Of a stretch of DNA of 64,000 nucleotides, positions 22,781 to 33,085 are shown one piece after another (positions within the stretch are counted from its first letter, which is position 1; each line of letters starts with the position of its first letter). Location of the stretch: positions 992,001 to 1,056,000 of the forward strand of contig CP029202.1 in the NCBI GenBank assembly GCA_005222125.1. The letters are read 5' to 3'. A program made the position numbers and the translations under genes. The DNA is from Spiroplasma melliferum (GTDB lineage Bacteria; Bacillota_I; Bacilli_A; Mycoplasmatales; Mycoplasmataceae). The notes under the pieces were generated by a model. The model was not told the origin of the DNA and did no database searches. It saw only the letters and a list, made by a program, of their open reading frames with translations.

Positions 22781-23174
22781 TTTATTTGCTGAGAATAATA
22801 GTAATTGAGACAAAATTTTTAGTTTTATTTTTGATGTATTTTTGTTTATTTTTGATGTGATTTGAAATACTAAATTGCCAATGACAAATACAACGATTGC
22901 ATATTTTATAATCTTTTTTATGGTTATTAAATTATCAATTTATGCTATTCATGGTACATCAACACAATATAATGAATTAGGTTCAACTGTTCAAAATAGT
23001 ACATCAAAATTATATTCTGCAACAGCTCGTGGAGTTTCAGATACCAAACAAGGTATACAAAAACATGTTAAAGAACGTAAACAATTTAAAATTAATCGTA
23101 ATAAACAACAATTATCAAGTTTAGCTAAACAAGCAAAAACGAGAGAACAAGCATATAGAAGGATACATAAATAA
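22773..23174 (+). CDS. Virus membrane protein with basic tail (133 aa)
   Basis: N-terminal hydrophobic region (two close segments to about residue 54), then a long Gln/Lys/Arg-rich tail ([17 protein letters not shown]...). Counterpart of the 97-aa gene at 392-685. Coupled by overlap to the ATPase upstream and to the next gene. Confidence 0.75.
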
Positions 23175-23407
23175 TGATTAGATTAGTTTTATTAGTTGCA
23201 GCAATCGCTATTTTTGGTACAGGTTTTATAACAGTTATTATAAATCAATTAACATCAGCAAAAAATATTATTATGGATTTATACAATTCAGATACCTGGT
23301 TACTTTCGCTGTTTGGCAAAATGGCAATTTTATTTTCTCACCCGTTAATGCTTACGATTTCAAGTTTATATATTCTTGCCTTTATTTGTTTCAAAAACAT
23401 TGTATAG
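23174..23407 (+). CDS. Small double-spanning virus protein (77 aa)
   Basis: Hydrophobic segments at about 4-22 and 45-75. Counterpart of 685-921 in the first copy. Start overlaps the previous stop. Confidence 0.75.
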   Translation: MIRLVLLVAAIAIFGTGFITVIINQLTSAKNIIMDLYNSDTWLLSLFGKMAILFSHPLMLTISSLYILAFICFKNIV

Positions 23408-23422
23408 TTAGGAGTTGTATTT

Positions 23423-23692
23423 ATGAAAAATAAAATTTTAAAATTTTTAAAAGACAAATGATGAAAAATATTATTATATTTTTTAATATTTAGTTTGGGA
23501 ATGTTTGTACCTTTTCTTTATATTGATATTAAAGAATTTCAATTGTTTTTAAATAAATTTGGTTTAGTTTCTTCAATTATGTGTATTGGATATATAATTT
23601 TTTGAATTTTAACAGCTGCGGGAATTATTGACTTAATATTATGAATTAAGAAAAAAATTAATAAAAATATAACTAAAGTAGGTAAAGAATAA
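23423..23692 (+). CDS. Virus membrane protein (89 aa)
   Basis: Basic N-terminus (MKNKILKFLKDKWWK), two membrane helices (about 17-34 and 50-75) and a basic tail. TTAGGAG ribosome site. The first provirus copy has no gene here, so this is an extra of the second lineage. The stop overlaps the adsorption gene start. By place it may help mature or hold the adsorption protein. Confidence 0.7.
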
Positions 23693-25896
23693 TGCGTAAG
23701 TCATTTTCTTTATTTGCAGTTGGTATTTTAGGCATTTTAAGTTTAGTAATTCCTTTTATTACTTTAACCGCGTTTAAACCTTTAAATCAACAAAGCTATA
23801 ATGTGAAGCAACAAGCGACAGGTATTAATGAAACAGATTTTATTAATACAATGTTTTTACGAAGTAGTTTTTTTGAGAACTGGTCGGAAACAAATTATTT
23901 TATTAACCCAACATTAAAAACATCGCAGTTATTAACTTACAATGATAAATGATATTTAGATTTTTTAAAAGATAGTTATTCTACCGGAATTTCATTTGAT
24001 AAGCCTAGTGATGAGTTCATGGATTTATATAAAAATTGAGATACTTATGCTAAACAATATAACATTGATAAGTTTTATGATGTTGATAAAAAGCAATTTT
24101 TAAAAGAATTAACTAATTTTTCTTATTCTTTTGCAAAATATTTTAATACTGTGGAAGTTATTAATAAATTAGAAAAAAGTGTTGATAATTTACAATTAGT
24201 TAATTTAAAGTTTCAAAATTGAAAATTAGTTGATGTTAATTCTAAAGAAAAGTTAAAAAATGAATTATCAAATCTTAGTGATAAATGATATACAGTAATT
24301 TGAAAACCAAAAAATACTTATTTTATTGCAAAATTTAATTCAAAATGAGATGTTTTAACCCCAGGTGGTAATATATCTTTTCAAAATTATTATATTAATT
24401 TTGAATATATTAAATCTCTTTATCGTTTTGATAATAATACTAATGAACCTGAATTACCTGAAATTGATAATAGCGGTAATCCTATTTTTTGAACTAATAA
24501 TGAATATCAAAATACTCGTTCTTTTTTATTAAAATATATTAATGCTATTGTTCAAGAAAATATTCGAATACAACAAGGGGGTAACCCAGACTATAATGAT
24601 CCAAATTTGGGAAGTCAAAGAATAATTTTTGATTTTGAAATTATTAATAATTTAGATAGGTCTAATATTAGTACTATTTTAACTAAAAAATCAATTTACA
24701 GAATGATTTTAACGATTGATGAAAATAAAAATATTATTGCTGGTAGTTTAGAACTCACACATCTTAAGCAATATTGAAATGGTAGTGATTATAATAATTA
24801 TAGGTATACTGATGATTTAGGTTTTTTGTTTTCTTTTATAAAAGAAAAAGAAAATATATTTAATTTTAATGCTGAAACTTATAATTATTACCAGGGTAAT
24901 ACTCCTAATACTGGTAAAGAGGTTTTTGAACAGATGAAAGGTCAAATTGATATTAATAGATTTTTAAAAGCATTTTTTGCACACGCTTTGGTGCCTGTAT
25001 TTCAAAATCGTAGTAATTTTATTGAAAGTGGTTATATTGATAATTTACAATATAATACTGTTTTAATTAACTTTTTTGGTTTAAAATTAATTAATTTTAA
25101 AGATGTTTTAATTGATGAAAATAATACTAATAAAAGTCAATTTGACAAATTACTAAATAGTATGTTTACGGTTTCTCAAAATTTTTATAAAGATTATTTA
25201 CGAACAATTTTTGATTTAGAAAATAATACTTATGTGCAGGGATATAATAAAAAATATGGTTTATTAGCTAATAATGGTTTTAAAATTTATCCACGTTACT
25301 TTTATTTTTCTGATAATTATAAACAGTTAGATATTAAATTGTATTCAGCATTTAAAAATCGTTTTTATAATACAAATTATGGTAATGTATTTAACTATGA
25401 TTTTTCAGTTGCAAATGATTATAATATTAATCAAAATGAAGGCTATGTTTTTGAAGGTGCATTAAAAGATAAATATGGTTTAAAATATAAAAAAATTGAA
25501 GAACAAAAAATCGGTTATAATGTATTTGAATTACAAGCCCAAAAAGAAAATGATATGTATCGATATTATGATTTTAATTTTGGTATTTATAATTGACAAG
25601 AAATAAATAATGGTGGATTATTCCCCGATGGTCAATGGTGACAAGCACAATATGAAAGTTGTAGTTGATATAATTTAGCATGTCATATTCGTAATGCAGC
25701 AATTTGAATTGTTAATAATATTCCTGGTGTGAAACAAGTTAATGAATTAGCAAGTGGAGTTGGAAAAATTTTTCAAACAATATATAGTTTTTTTAGTCAA
25801 ACATTTGAGGTATGAAAATTTAGTCCAGCATTATATAACACAATAACAAATATATTCCTATTAATTATATTTATGAAATTTGTTCGATTAATATAA
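23692..25896 (+). CDS. Plectrovirus ORF1-type adsorption / minor coat protein (long form)
   Basis: 734 aa, the largest viral protein. Signal peptide (MRKSFSLFAVGILGILSLVI...), then about 640 residues of Asn/Tyr/Phe-rich external sequence, then the conserved ESCSWYNLACHIRNAAIW-VNN-PG block and a C-terminal membrane helix (about 712-730) with a basic end. This is the expected build of a receptor-binding tip protein. Residues about 177-260 (bases 24220-24472) are copied exactly in the inverted lipoprotein gene at 25916-26359. Many TGA codons read as Trp. Confidence 0.8.
24220..24472 (+). repeat. 253-bp perfect inverted repeat, arm 1 (inside adsorption gene)
   Basis: By eye, identical over its whole length to the complement of 25948-26200. 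The two arms are separated by 1475 bp. Both arms are translated in frame from opposite strands, giving the same 84-residue segment. Confidence 0.92.
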
Positions 25897-25918
25897 AAAG
25901 GACTTGTTAGTCCTTTTA
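25897..25918 (+). terminator. Terminator after the adsorption gene
   Basis: AAAAGGACT-TGTT-AGTCCTTTT right after the TAA at 25894-25896. It also lies at the end of the convergent lipoprotein gene (stop 25916), so it probably works both ways. Confidence 0.75.
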
Positions 25919-26359
25919 TGCTTTTCAATCAATAATTTTACCTGTTTTATTATCAATTTCAGGTAATTCAGGTTCATTAGTATTATTATCAAAACGATAA
26001 AGAGATTTAATATATTCAAAATTAATATAATAATTTTGAAAAGATATATTACCACCTGGGGTTAAAACATCTCATTTTGAATTAAATTTTGCAATAAAAT
26101 AAGTATTTTTTGGTTTTCAAATTACTGTATATCATTTATCACTAAGATTTGATAATTCATTTTTTAACTTTTCTTTAGAATTAACATCAACTAATTTTCA
26201 TTTACTATTTTCTGGTGGTTGTTGTGGAATTCAAGGTTCATCAGGTTTATTATTCCCTACATTTTTATTATTTGGGTTTTCACAGCTAATTAAACTTGCT
26301 GCACTTGTTGTTGTTAATCCAATTACTCCTAAAATACTTAGTAATTTTTTAATTTTCAA
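25916..26359 (-). CDS. Chimeric prophage lipoprotein carrying a copy of the adsorption-protein segment
   Basis: 147 aa. TTG start after AAAGGAAGGAATAAG. Signal peptide KIKKLLSILGVIGLTTTSAA with lipobox ASLISC (Cys about 26), so surface-anchored. A Pro/Asn linker (KPDEPWIPQQPPEN) follows, then 84 residues (KWKLVDVNSKEKLK... to ELPEIDN) identical at DNA level to residues ~177-260 of the adsorption protein encoded opposite, then a short KTGKIIDWKA end. Its own promoter with a TATAAT box lies just upstream (about 26390). The gene faces the virion operon. The build suggests a decoy or superinfection-exclusion factor displayed on the host; a recombination donor for tip variation is the alternative. 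Confidence 0.82.
25948..26200 (-). repeat. 253-bp perfect inverted repeat, arm 2 (inside lipoprotein gene)
   Basis: Complement of 24220-24472. Identity stops abruptly on both sides: at the Pro-rich linker upstream and after GATAATA downstream. That is the pattern of a transferred cassette rather than gradual divergence. Confidence 0.92.
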
Positions 26360-26424
26360 CTTATTCCTTCCTTTATTAAAATATGTAATAATTATAACAA
26401 AAAAATTTAGAAAGGTATTTAATA

Positions 26425-27417
26425 ATGAATTATAAGCATTTCAGTGTTGATGAACGTGTTATATTAAGTCAGTTATTAGTATCAAAATTGTTTCAAAAGA
26501 AAAATGGTAAACCAAATTTAGCTAAAATAGCAAAAGTAATGAATAAACATCGAAGTACTATTTCACGGGAAATTAGTCGGTTTTGTAGTGTGAAATATTA
26601 TAATGCTATTGAAGAACATAAAAAGTATCTTAAAAAACGTAAAAAGTGCATTAAACATATTATATTTTCATTTAACGCTTTGAATTTTTTAAATGAAAAA
26701 TATAATTATAAACATTGATCGCCTCAACAGATTTGTTATGAGTATAAAAAAATATATAAAATTAAATTTCCTATTTGCTTTAAAACGTTATATAAATATA
26801 TTTATAATGGTATTTTTAGTTTGTGTAAAACGAAATTATATTTTAAAGGTAAAAAATATAAAACTAAAAATAACATAGATAAGCGTGGTCAATTAAATAA
26901 TTTTAAAACATTTTTAGAATCTAAGCATGATAAGAATGAATTTGGTTGATTTGAAATGGACACGATTGTTGGTAAAGATTTTAAATCAGCTTGTTTGGTA
27001 TTAACTGAACAATTAACTAAATTTTCAATTTGTAAAAAACTTAGATCAAAAACAGCAGGTGAAGTTTTAAAAACAGTTAAAAATATATTTAAAACAGATA
27101 TTTTAAAAAAGTTAGTTAAAGGGATTATTACGGATAATGGCAAAGAATTTAGTGAATGAAAAGAAATAGAAAAAATAATTAAATCAAACGTGTATTTTTG
27201 TGATCCAGGAACACCAACTCAAAAACCATTGGTAGAACGAATTAACCGGGATTTAAGGCATTGATTTCCTAAAGGTGTTGATTTAGATGCTTATTCTCAG
27301 CAATATTACGATGAAATAGTTAATATAATTAATGAACGTCCAAGACAGTGTTTAAATTGGAATTCAGCTAAAAGTTTGTTTGTAAATATTATTCAAAAAA
27401 ACTTAGAATATATTTAA
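26425..27417 (+). CDS. IS30-family transposase
   Basis: 330 aa, full length. N-terminal helix-turn-helix with the IS30 signature (KHFSVDERVIL... HRSTISREISR, residues ~4-51). DDE core: first Asp in FEMDTIVGK, second in ITDNGKEF, Glu in KPLVERINRDLRHWFPKG. GAAAGG site before ATG. TGA codons read as Trp. SpV1-type viruses are known to carry such a gene for chromosomal insertion. No separate IS-type repeats flank the gene itself, so its substrate is probably the provirus ends. Confidence 0.92.
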
Positions 27418-27830
27418 ATTAAAATTTTTTTAATTTCTTTATTTAAATATTCATAATAAATAGGTTGCATATGAGGAGAAGTTAAACATTTAATTAATAT
27501 TTGTTTTCTATAAACTGTATTTATTTTTGAACAAATTATTATTTTATATTGTGAAATTCTATCTTTTTTTAATTTAATAATTTCATTTTCTTTTCTATCT
27601 AATCTAGCATAACATTTTTTATTTAATTCAGTTTCTGGTTTTGATGGGATTTCAATGTAATTTTTTTCATCTTTGTTAGGAATTTGTGTAGTTAATCTTA
27701 TAAGGTGGTAATAATAACCATCAAAAAATAAAGGTATATATAAAGATTTTTTAGGTTCATTTGTAATATAATCAACAGATGTGTCATAATTATCAATAAA
27801 AACAGAAACTAAATTACCATTATAATCCAT
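27414..27830 (-). CDS. Probable toxin partner of Panacea antitoxin
   Basis: 138 aa from the ATG at 27830, which overlaps the antitoxin stop by 11 nt (ATGGATTATAA), a common coupling in toxin-antitoxin pairs; an upstream in-frame ATG at 27884 would overlap more and is less likely. A beta-rich first part with YIPL, then KKCYARLD and RIS, recalls MazF/PemK-like or ToxN-like ribonucleases, whose strands end in similar Arg-Leu-Asp and Arg-Ile-Ser turns. That match is weak. C-terminal end Lys/Ile-rich. It ends 4 nt into the transposase 3' end, convergent. The toxin identity is inferred mostly from its partner. Confidence 0.5.
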   Translation of the reverse strand: MDYNGNLVSVFIDNYDTSVDYITNEPKKSLYIPLFFDGYYYHLIRLTTQIPNKDEKNYIEIPSKPETELNKKCYARLDRKENEIIKLKKDRISQYKIIICSKINTVYRKQILIKCLTSPHMQPIYYEYLNKEIKKILI

Positions 27831-28464
27831 TTTTTTGTTTTCCTGATATTTTATATATTTTTTGTATATGATCATATTCTTCATCTGTTTTTGAAATTCC
27901 TATTTCATAACTAAAATCAAAAAATTCATTTTTTTTATTTTCTGAAACAGCTTTATTTCAAGCTAGTTCTCATGATTTCATTTTTTTATGCGAATCGTTA
28001 CTTAATTCTTTAGTTGTTTTAAAACTTAATATTCATTCTGTTGCTTTATATAATAATTTTTTTTCTTTGTCAGAAAAATATTTTCAGTTAAAATAATCTT
28101 TAAAATAAGTAGGCGATGTACTTTTAAAACTAAATAGTGTTTTTAATGGATCATTTTCATTTTCTTTGTTTAATTTTTTATATGTAAAATAAGAAAAAGT
28201 TCCATTATTTTCGTCAATATATTTCATAAAACTATAAGGAACTGGTCCATTTTCTCATGCTGTAAAATCTAATAAAAAAAAGTGATTTGAAAATTCTTTA
28301 GCTGCTGTTCATTCTAAAAATGAAAGAAATTTGAAAATATGCATTTTATAAATTTGTTTATTTTTTTCAAATGCAGCATTTAATAAAAATAAAATTGCCA
28401 TTTCAATTTTATTAGCTTCTATTGGTGAAATTTCTAAATATTTAGAAAATTTTGTTGAATTCAT
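27820..28464 (-). CDS. Panacea (SocA/DUF4065-like) antitoxin
   Basis: 214 aa with five TGA-Trp codons. The core KMHIFKFLSFLEW...DFTAWENGPVPYSFMKYI matches the Panacea hallmark (K-L-K-LYF then AW-GPV-PE-Y), and the C-terminal ELSNDSH...SWELAWNKA matches the LS--SH----W--A block. Panacea proteins neutralise many unrelated toxins encoded next to them (PanAT systems). GAGGTGAT ribosome site. First gene of a two-gene minus-strand unit placed just inside the right end of the provirus. Confidence 0.75.
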
Positions 28465-28603
28465 ATATTTATCACCTCACTAATTTGTTTAATTATATCA
28501 TATTTAATAACAAAAAAATCTTGTGGATTTAGAAGTTTTTTATTATTTAAGATTTTGGTTTTATTTGTAATTTTATTTTTTTAGTTATTATTTTATGTTA
28601 TTA

Positions 28604-28645
28604 TTTAATTAATAGATTTGTTGCACTTGCATTTACAATTTACAT
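28604..28645 (+). repeat. Dispersed element-end repeat: right end of provirus
   Basis: TTTAATTAATAGATTTGTTG then CACTTGCATTTACAATTTAC and AT. The complement matches the left end at 17728 (25/30). Same 42 bp again at 28791. Confidence 0.8.
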
Positions 28646-28790
28646 TTTTAAATTATATATTTTATTATTTTTTCTTGTTTTCTTGCAATCTCCAAAATGT
28701 GTGTGGTATACTACACAATCCATAAATTTTTTATTCCTTTCTAATTAAAATTCATTTTAATTATATATTTTTATATAAAATATGCTATCA

Positions 28791-28832
28791 TTTAATTAAT
28801 AGATTTGTTGCACTTGCATTTACAATTTACAT
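28791..28832 (+). repeat. Dispersed element-end repeat, second tandem copy
   Basis: 42 bp identical to 28604-28645. The flanks differ, so it may be the end of an earlier, lost element or an alternative provirus end. Confidence 0.8.
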
Positions 28833-28919
28833 AACATATAATTAAAAAGAAAATAGTCTATATTTTTTACTAACCTCTTACTTAATTAACAACGATGAAA
28901 GAAAAAAGGAGGAAACTAT

Positions 28920-30050
28920 ATGCACCAAAAAAATAACATCTTTTTTATTAAAAAAAAATGAAATATTTATTTTTTTGCAATTCCGTTATTCGTAATTTCT
29001 CTTATTAGTTTAGGAGTTCTAATTGCAACAGGATGATATCAAATTGATTACCAAATTGCTGCTGAACTTGCAAAACCTTTATCAAATGAATTTGTTAAAT
29101 ATTGAGTACGTTTTTATGATCAATTAGGAAATACTGAAATATTCATTGTAATTATCATTTATTTAGCAATTTTGTTAGAAACATGGTTTTTACTTAAAAT
29201 AAAACAAAAAAAGCAAAAATTTGTAAAAAATTATTGGCTTACTCTAGGTTATTATTTTCTAGCCATAGGAGCATGGCTTATTGGTAATATTGTTAATTTA
29301 TCTTTAATTCCAAGTCTTGACGAGGGATTTGGTCCTGGAATTGACTATCTTTTATTTGATAATTATAAGTATAAGTTAACAAGTTCTATTTTAGTTTTTC
29401 TTTATCAATCAATCTTATTAGGAATTGGCCTTTATTATGTTCGCTATCGGTTAGTTAAAACCAACCGTTTGTTAACAGAACAAACATGGTTAAAAGCAAC
29501 TAAAGGATTAAGTTTTTTAATTAGTACATATATTATTATTGTGATTTTAAAAGGAGCAACACATCGAATTTATTATTATAATGCTATTTTTGGTGATTTA
29601 ATTAATGCTCATCCTGAATTCTTAGATGCCTATCTTAAATCAGGTTTTCATTTTGGATATAACTTAAATAATGGTTATCTTAATAATATTCCCTGAGAAT
29701 GGCAATATCCTTGGTGAAAACCACCAATTGGTTTATTTAGTAATGTTAATATGCCAACATTTAAAACCCCATGAGAGTATGCTTTTCCAAGTGGTCATAT
29801 TAATGCTACATATTGTACTGGTTCAATTATTCTTTTATTTTTAAAAAACAAACAAAACACTAAAATTAACTGAAAAATAAAACTTTGTTTTATTATTTGA
29901 TTAATTCATGTTTTAACAATGAATTTTGCTCTTGTAATTGAACGCTTTCACTGAATTTCTGACACTGCATTTACCTTTATTTTTTCAAGTGCCATGATTT
30001 TAGTTGTTCATTTTAGTGTTAATAAAATTTTTGCAAAACGCTTAATTTAA
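28920..30050 (+). CDS. PAP2-family membrane phosphatase
   Basis: 376 aa. Seven or so membrane helices. Phosphatase signature: KGATHRIYY (K-x4-R), PSGH (about residue 290) and RFHWISD (R-x-H-x3-D). Family members dephosphorylate lipid phosphates such as phosphatidate or phosphatidylglycerol phosphate. The motif spacing is normal. TGA codons give Trp, several in a row near PWEWQYPWW. Single gene with a strong terminator. Confidence 0.88.
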
Positions 30051-30065
30051 AGATATTTTAATATG

Positions 30066-30101
30066 AAAAGGTTTAGGTGTTATCAAACACCTAAACCTTT
30101 T
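30066..30101. terminator. Bidirectional terminator, PAP2 gene / ackA
   Basis: 16-bp perfect stem AAAAGGTTTAGGTGTT with ATCA loop, T-runs on both exits; lies between convergent genes. Confidence 0.92.
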
Positions 30102-30142
30102 TTATCGTGAATAATTAAATTTTAAGTAGTAATAAAATTATC

Positions 30143-31333
30143 TTATGAATTAATTAAATGATAAGTATCTTCACAAATCATTACTTCTTCATTTGTTCGC
30201 ATCGCATAAATAAGAACATCTGATTTTGATGTTGAAATTAGATTTTCTGTGTCATATGAACTTTGATTTGCTGAAGGAGATAATTCTAAGTTCAATAAAG
30301 TAACTTCATTAACGACTAATTGGCGCATTTCATCAGAATTTTCACCAATCCCAGCGGTAAAAACAATTGCATCTGGTTTTATTTTTAAATCATTAGCATA
30401 ACTAACAATATATTTTGCAATTCTTTTTGCACTCATTAGCAACGCTAATTTACTACGTTGATTATCCTTGCTACTTTTAAAAACATCACGTAAATCAGAT
30501 GATACTCCCGAAATTCCTAATAAACCAGATTCTTTATTTAAAGTATTAGTTATTTCATCTAATGTTGTTCCAATTTGATTTGCAATAAATTGGTGAATTG
30601 AGGGGTCAATATCACCACTTCGTGTTCCCATAATTAATCCTTCTAATGGCGTTAAGCCCATTGAAGTATTAAAACTTTTTCCATTTTTAACTGCACAAAT
30701 TGAAGCACCATTGCCTAAATGACAAATAATTGCATTAAGTTCAGTTGCTGGTTTTTGTAAAACTTCAGCTAATCGTTTTGTAATATAACGATAAGAAATG
30801 CCATGAAAACCATAACGGCGAACTTGATAATTACTATATCATTCATAAGGAACTGAATATAAATAATTTTCCTCAGGAATTGTTGTATGGAATGAAGTAT
30901 CAAATACTGCAACATTTGGTACATCAACAATCTTACGAAAAGCTTCAATTGCGGCAATTGAAGGCGGATTATGCAGCGGAGCTAATGTTACCATTCGTTT
31001 AATTTCGGCAAATACTTCATCGTTAATAACTATTGATTGTGTAAACTTTTCACCACCATGCACAATTCGATGGCCAATTCCTTGAATATCAGCAAAATCT
31101 TGAATAATATGATGTTCTTTTAATTTAGCGATTAAAACCTTTGCTGCTGCTTTATGATCTGGAAAATCTTCTTTTGTTTGAAACTCCTGACCATTAAATT
31201 TAAGGGTAAAAATTCCATCAATGTTAATTCGTTCAGCAAGTCCTTTACAAATTACTTCATAATTTTTTGCTGAATTAACTTTATATAATTGAAATTTCAT
31301 CGAGCTACTACCAGCATTTATTACTAAAATCAT
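30143..31333 (-). CDS. ackA: Acetate kinase
   Basis: 396 aa. LVINAGSSSMKFQL at the N-terminus, GHRIVHGGE, FDTSFH, HLGNGAS, GLTPLEGL-MGTRSGDIDP and FTAGIGENS are all present. It makes ATP and acetate from acetyl phosphate, the last step of pyruvate-derived energy generation. Follows pta by 17 nt in the same operon. TGA-Trp codons at two or three places. Confidence 0.96.
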
Positions 31334-31350
31334 TTTTCTTTTTTTCCTTT

Positions 31351-32328
31351 CTAATCATTTGATTTATGTATACATAAATACGCTGTTACTAAAACAGTAT
31401 TGTAAATATCATTAATAGTGGCACCACGTGATAAATCATTAACTGGGCGGTCTAATCCAATCACAATTGGACCAATTGCTTCAAATCCTCCCAATCGTTG
31501 TGCAATTTTATATCCGATGTTTCCCGCATCTAAATTTGGAAAAACAAAAATATCAACAGGAGCTTTTAAAGATGATGATGGTGCTTTTTTATTACGAATA
31601 GTATCATCTCATGCGGCATCAAATTGAAATTCACCATCAACATAACAATTTTTTAAATTCTTTGCTCGTACAAGGTCATAAGCAGTACGAACTTTATCAA
31701 CAGAAGCCCCACGTCCTGAACCTTTTGTTGAAAATGATAATAAAGCCATGTTTGGATTTTGAAAGGCAAAAACTTGACTAGCCTCATATCCTAAATAAGC
31801 AATATCTGCTAATTCCTCGGCCGTTGGATCAATATTTAAAGCACAATCAGTAAAAATATAGCGCTCAGTATTACGAACCATTAAAAAAAATGATGAAACT
31901 AATTTTACATTTGGTTTTGCTTTAATAATTCGTAACGCTGGACCAATGATATCTTTTGTATCATAAGTAATCCCCCCAACCATTCCATCAGCTAATCCTT
32001 TTTTAACTCATAAAATTGCCAAATAATTGCATTCACGAACTAACTGTTTAGCTTCTGATAATGAAACTTTTCCTTTACGTAATTCAACTAAATATTCTGC
32101 TAATTCTATTTCATTTTGTTCTTCTGCAACAAGGACTTCACTTTGTAATTCGTCAATTGTTGAAGGAACTTCTGCTCGTGTTGCAAAAACAAGAATTGGC
32201 GTAATATTTGTGCCAATTAATTGTTTAGCTACTGTTTGAATTCGTTCAGAATTTCCTTCTGGAAAAATAATTTTTATTTTTTGAGAAAAGGTATTAATTT
32301 TTTCAAGTATGTTTTCTAATATGTTCAT
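31351..32328 (-). CDS. pta: Phosphate acetyltransferase
   Basis: 325 aa, short form without the N-terminal regulatory domain. IIFPEGNSERIQTVA, DGMVGGITYDTKDI (PTA_PTB loop), SGRGASVDKVRTAYDLV and the C-terminal RPVNDLSRGAT are seen. Transfers acetyl from acetyl-CoA to phosphate for AckA. RBS AGAAAGGAAT. Confidence 0.95.
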
Positions 32329-32431
32329 TTTTTATTCCTTTCTGCTATTAATCATTACCAAATAATTATATTACTTTTTTTAAAGTTTTTAGAAAAAGTA
32401 ATAAATTAATTATAATTAATTAAAAATTTTC

Positions 32432-33085
32432 CTATTTTAATTGTTGAAGTTTTGTCACATCAAGTTCAGTGTTTCATGTTCCATCATAGTGAACAGCACT
32501 GCCAAGATGAATTGCATCACAATAATGACTAACTTCCTGATAATTAGTCAAATTAATACCACTACCCCCTTGAATTTGAACGCCATAATTTCGAAGGTTT
32601 TGTAAAGTTACTAAATTTTCCATAATTGGAGTTATCCCACCTTGTGTTAAAATTGTGCTAACTCCTAACTGTGCTAATTGTTGAATAGCAGTAACTTTAT
32701 CTTTAATCAAATCAAAAGCCCGGTGAAAAGTAACTGCTAGTGGATATGCTAAGGTAATTAATTCTTGCATCCGTAATAAATCAATTTGGTGATTAGGTGT
32801 TAAAATGCCAACAACAATTCCTTCTGCCTTTGTTGTTTTAATATAAGCAATATCTTTTTTAAGTTGAAAATATTCATCAGAAGGACAATAAAAATCAGTG
32901 TCACGATGACGAACCATTACCCGAATGGGAACTTTAATTTGCTCAGTACATTCCCTAATAACTGCATAGGGTGGTGTAAACCCTCCCTGTGATAAGTTAG
33001 TACATAATTCAATTCGGTCAATATTCCCAGCTTGTTCAATAATTTGGCATTCTTGATAGTTTCTTGCAATAACTTCAATAAACAT
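32432..33085 (-). CDS. cutC: CutC family protein
   Basis: 217 aa. TIM barrel with FIEVIARN, RIELCTNLSQGGFTPPYA, VMVRHR-DFYCPSDEY, TFHRAFD and ILTQGG, all typical. CutC was named for copper homeostasis, but its biochemical role is unsettled. Its start abuts the dnaE stop, so it is translated with dnaE. Slightly shorter than the E. coli protein. Confidence 0.92.

Larger units (their letters stand above)
17728..28644. mobile_element. Plectrovirus-like provirus bounded by inverted repeats, with IS30 transposase and toxin-antitoxin cargo
   Basis: About 10.9 kb. The left end (17728-17757, TGTAAACTGTAATATG...) and the complement of the right end (28615-28644) match at 25 of 30 positions. The bases just outside both ends are TTTTTAA (17721-17727 and 28645-28651), a possible 7-bp target duplication. 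Between them lie small coat and assembly genes, a Dam-type methylase, Zot-like ATPase and adsorption protein, in the order of SpV1-type viruses and filling about the known 8-kb genome length. Then follow an inverted lipoprotein gene, an IS30 transposase and a PanAT pair. Every ORF is intact once TGA is read as Trp. No classical Rep gene is evident. IS30 elements normally duplicate only 2-3 bp, so the TSD reading is tentative. Confidence 0.7.
28465..28919. other. Intergenic region with two copies of the element-end repeat
   Basis: Holds the promoter of the antitoxin pair (reverse strand), the provirus right end, a second repeat copy 187 bp on, and the AAAAAGGAGG ribosome site of the PAP2 gene. 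No other ORF seen. Confidence 0.6.

Noticed and set aside
28604-28832. CRISPR-like repeat pair
   Set aside because: Only two 42-bp copies with a 145-bp gap, AT-rich, no cas genes; the sequence is a mobile-element end.
29172-29696. Independent gene in the PAP2 region
   Set aside because: Internal piece of the 376-aa PAP2 frame delimited by TGA-Trp codons.
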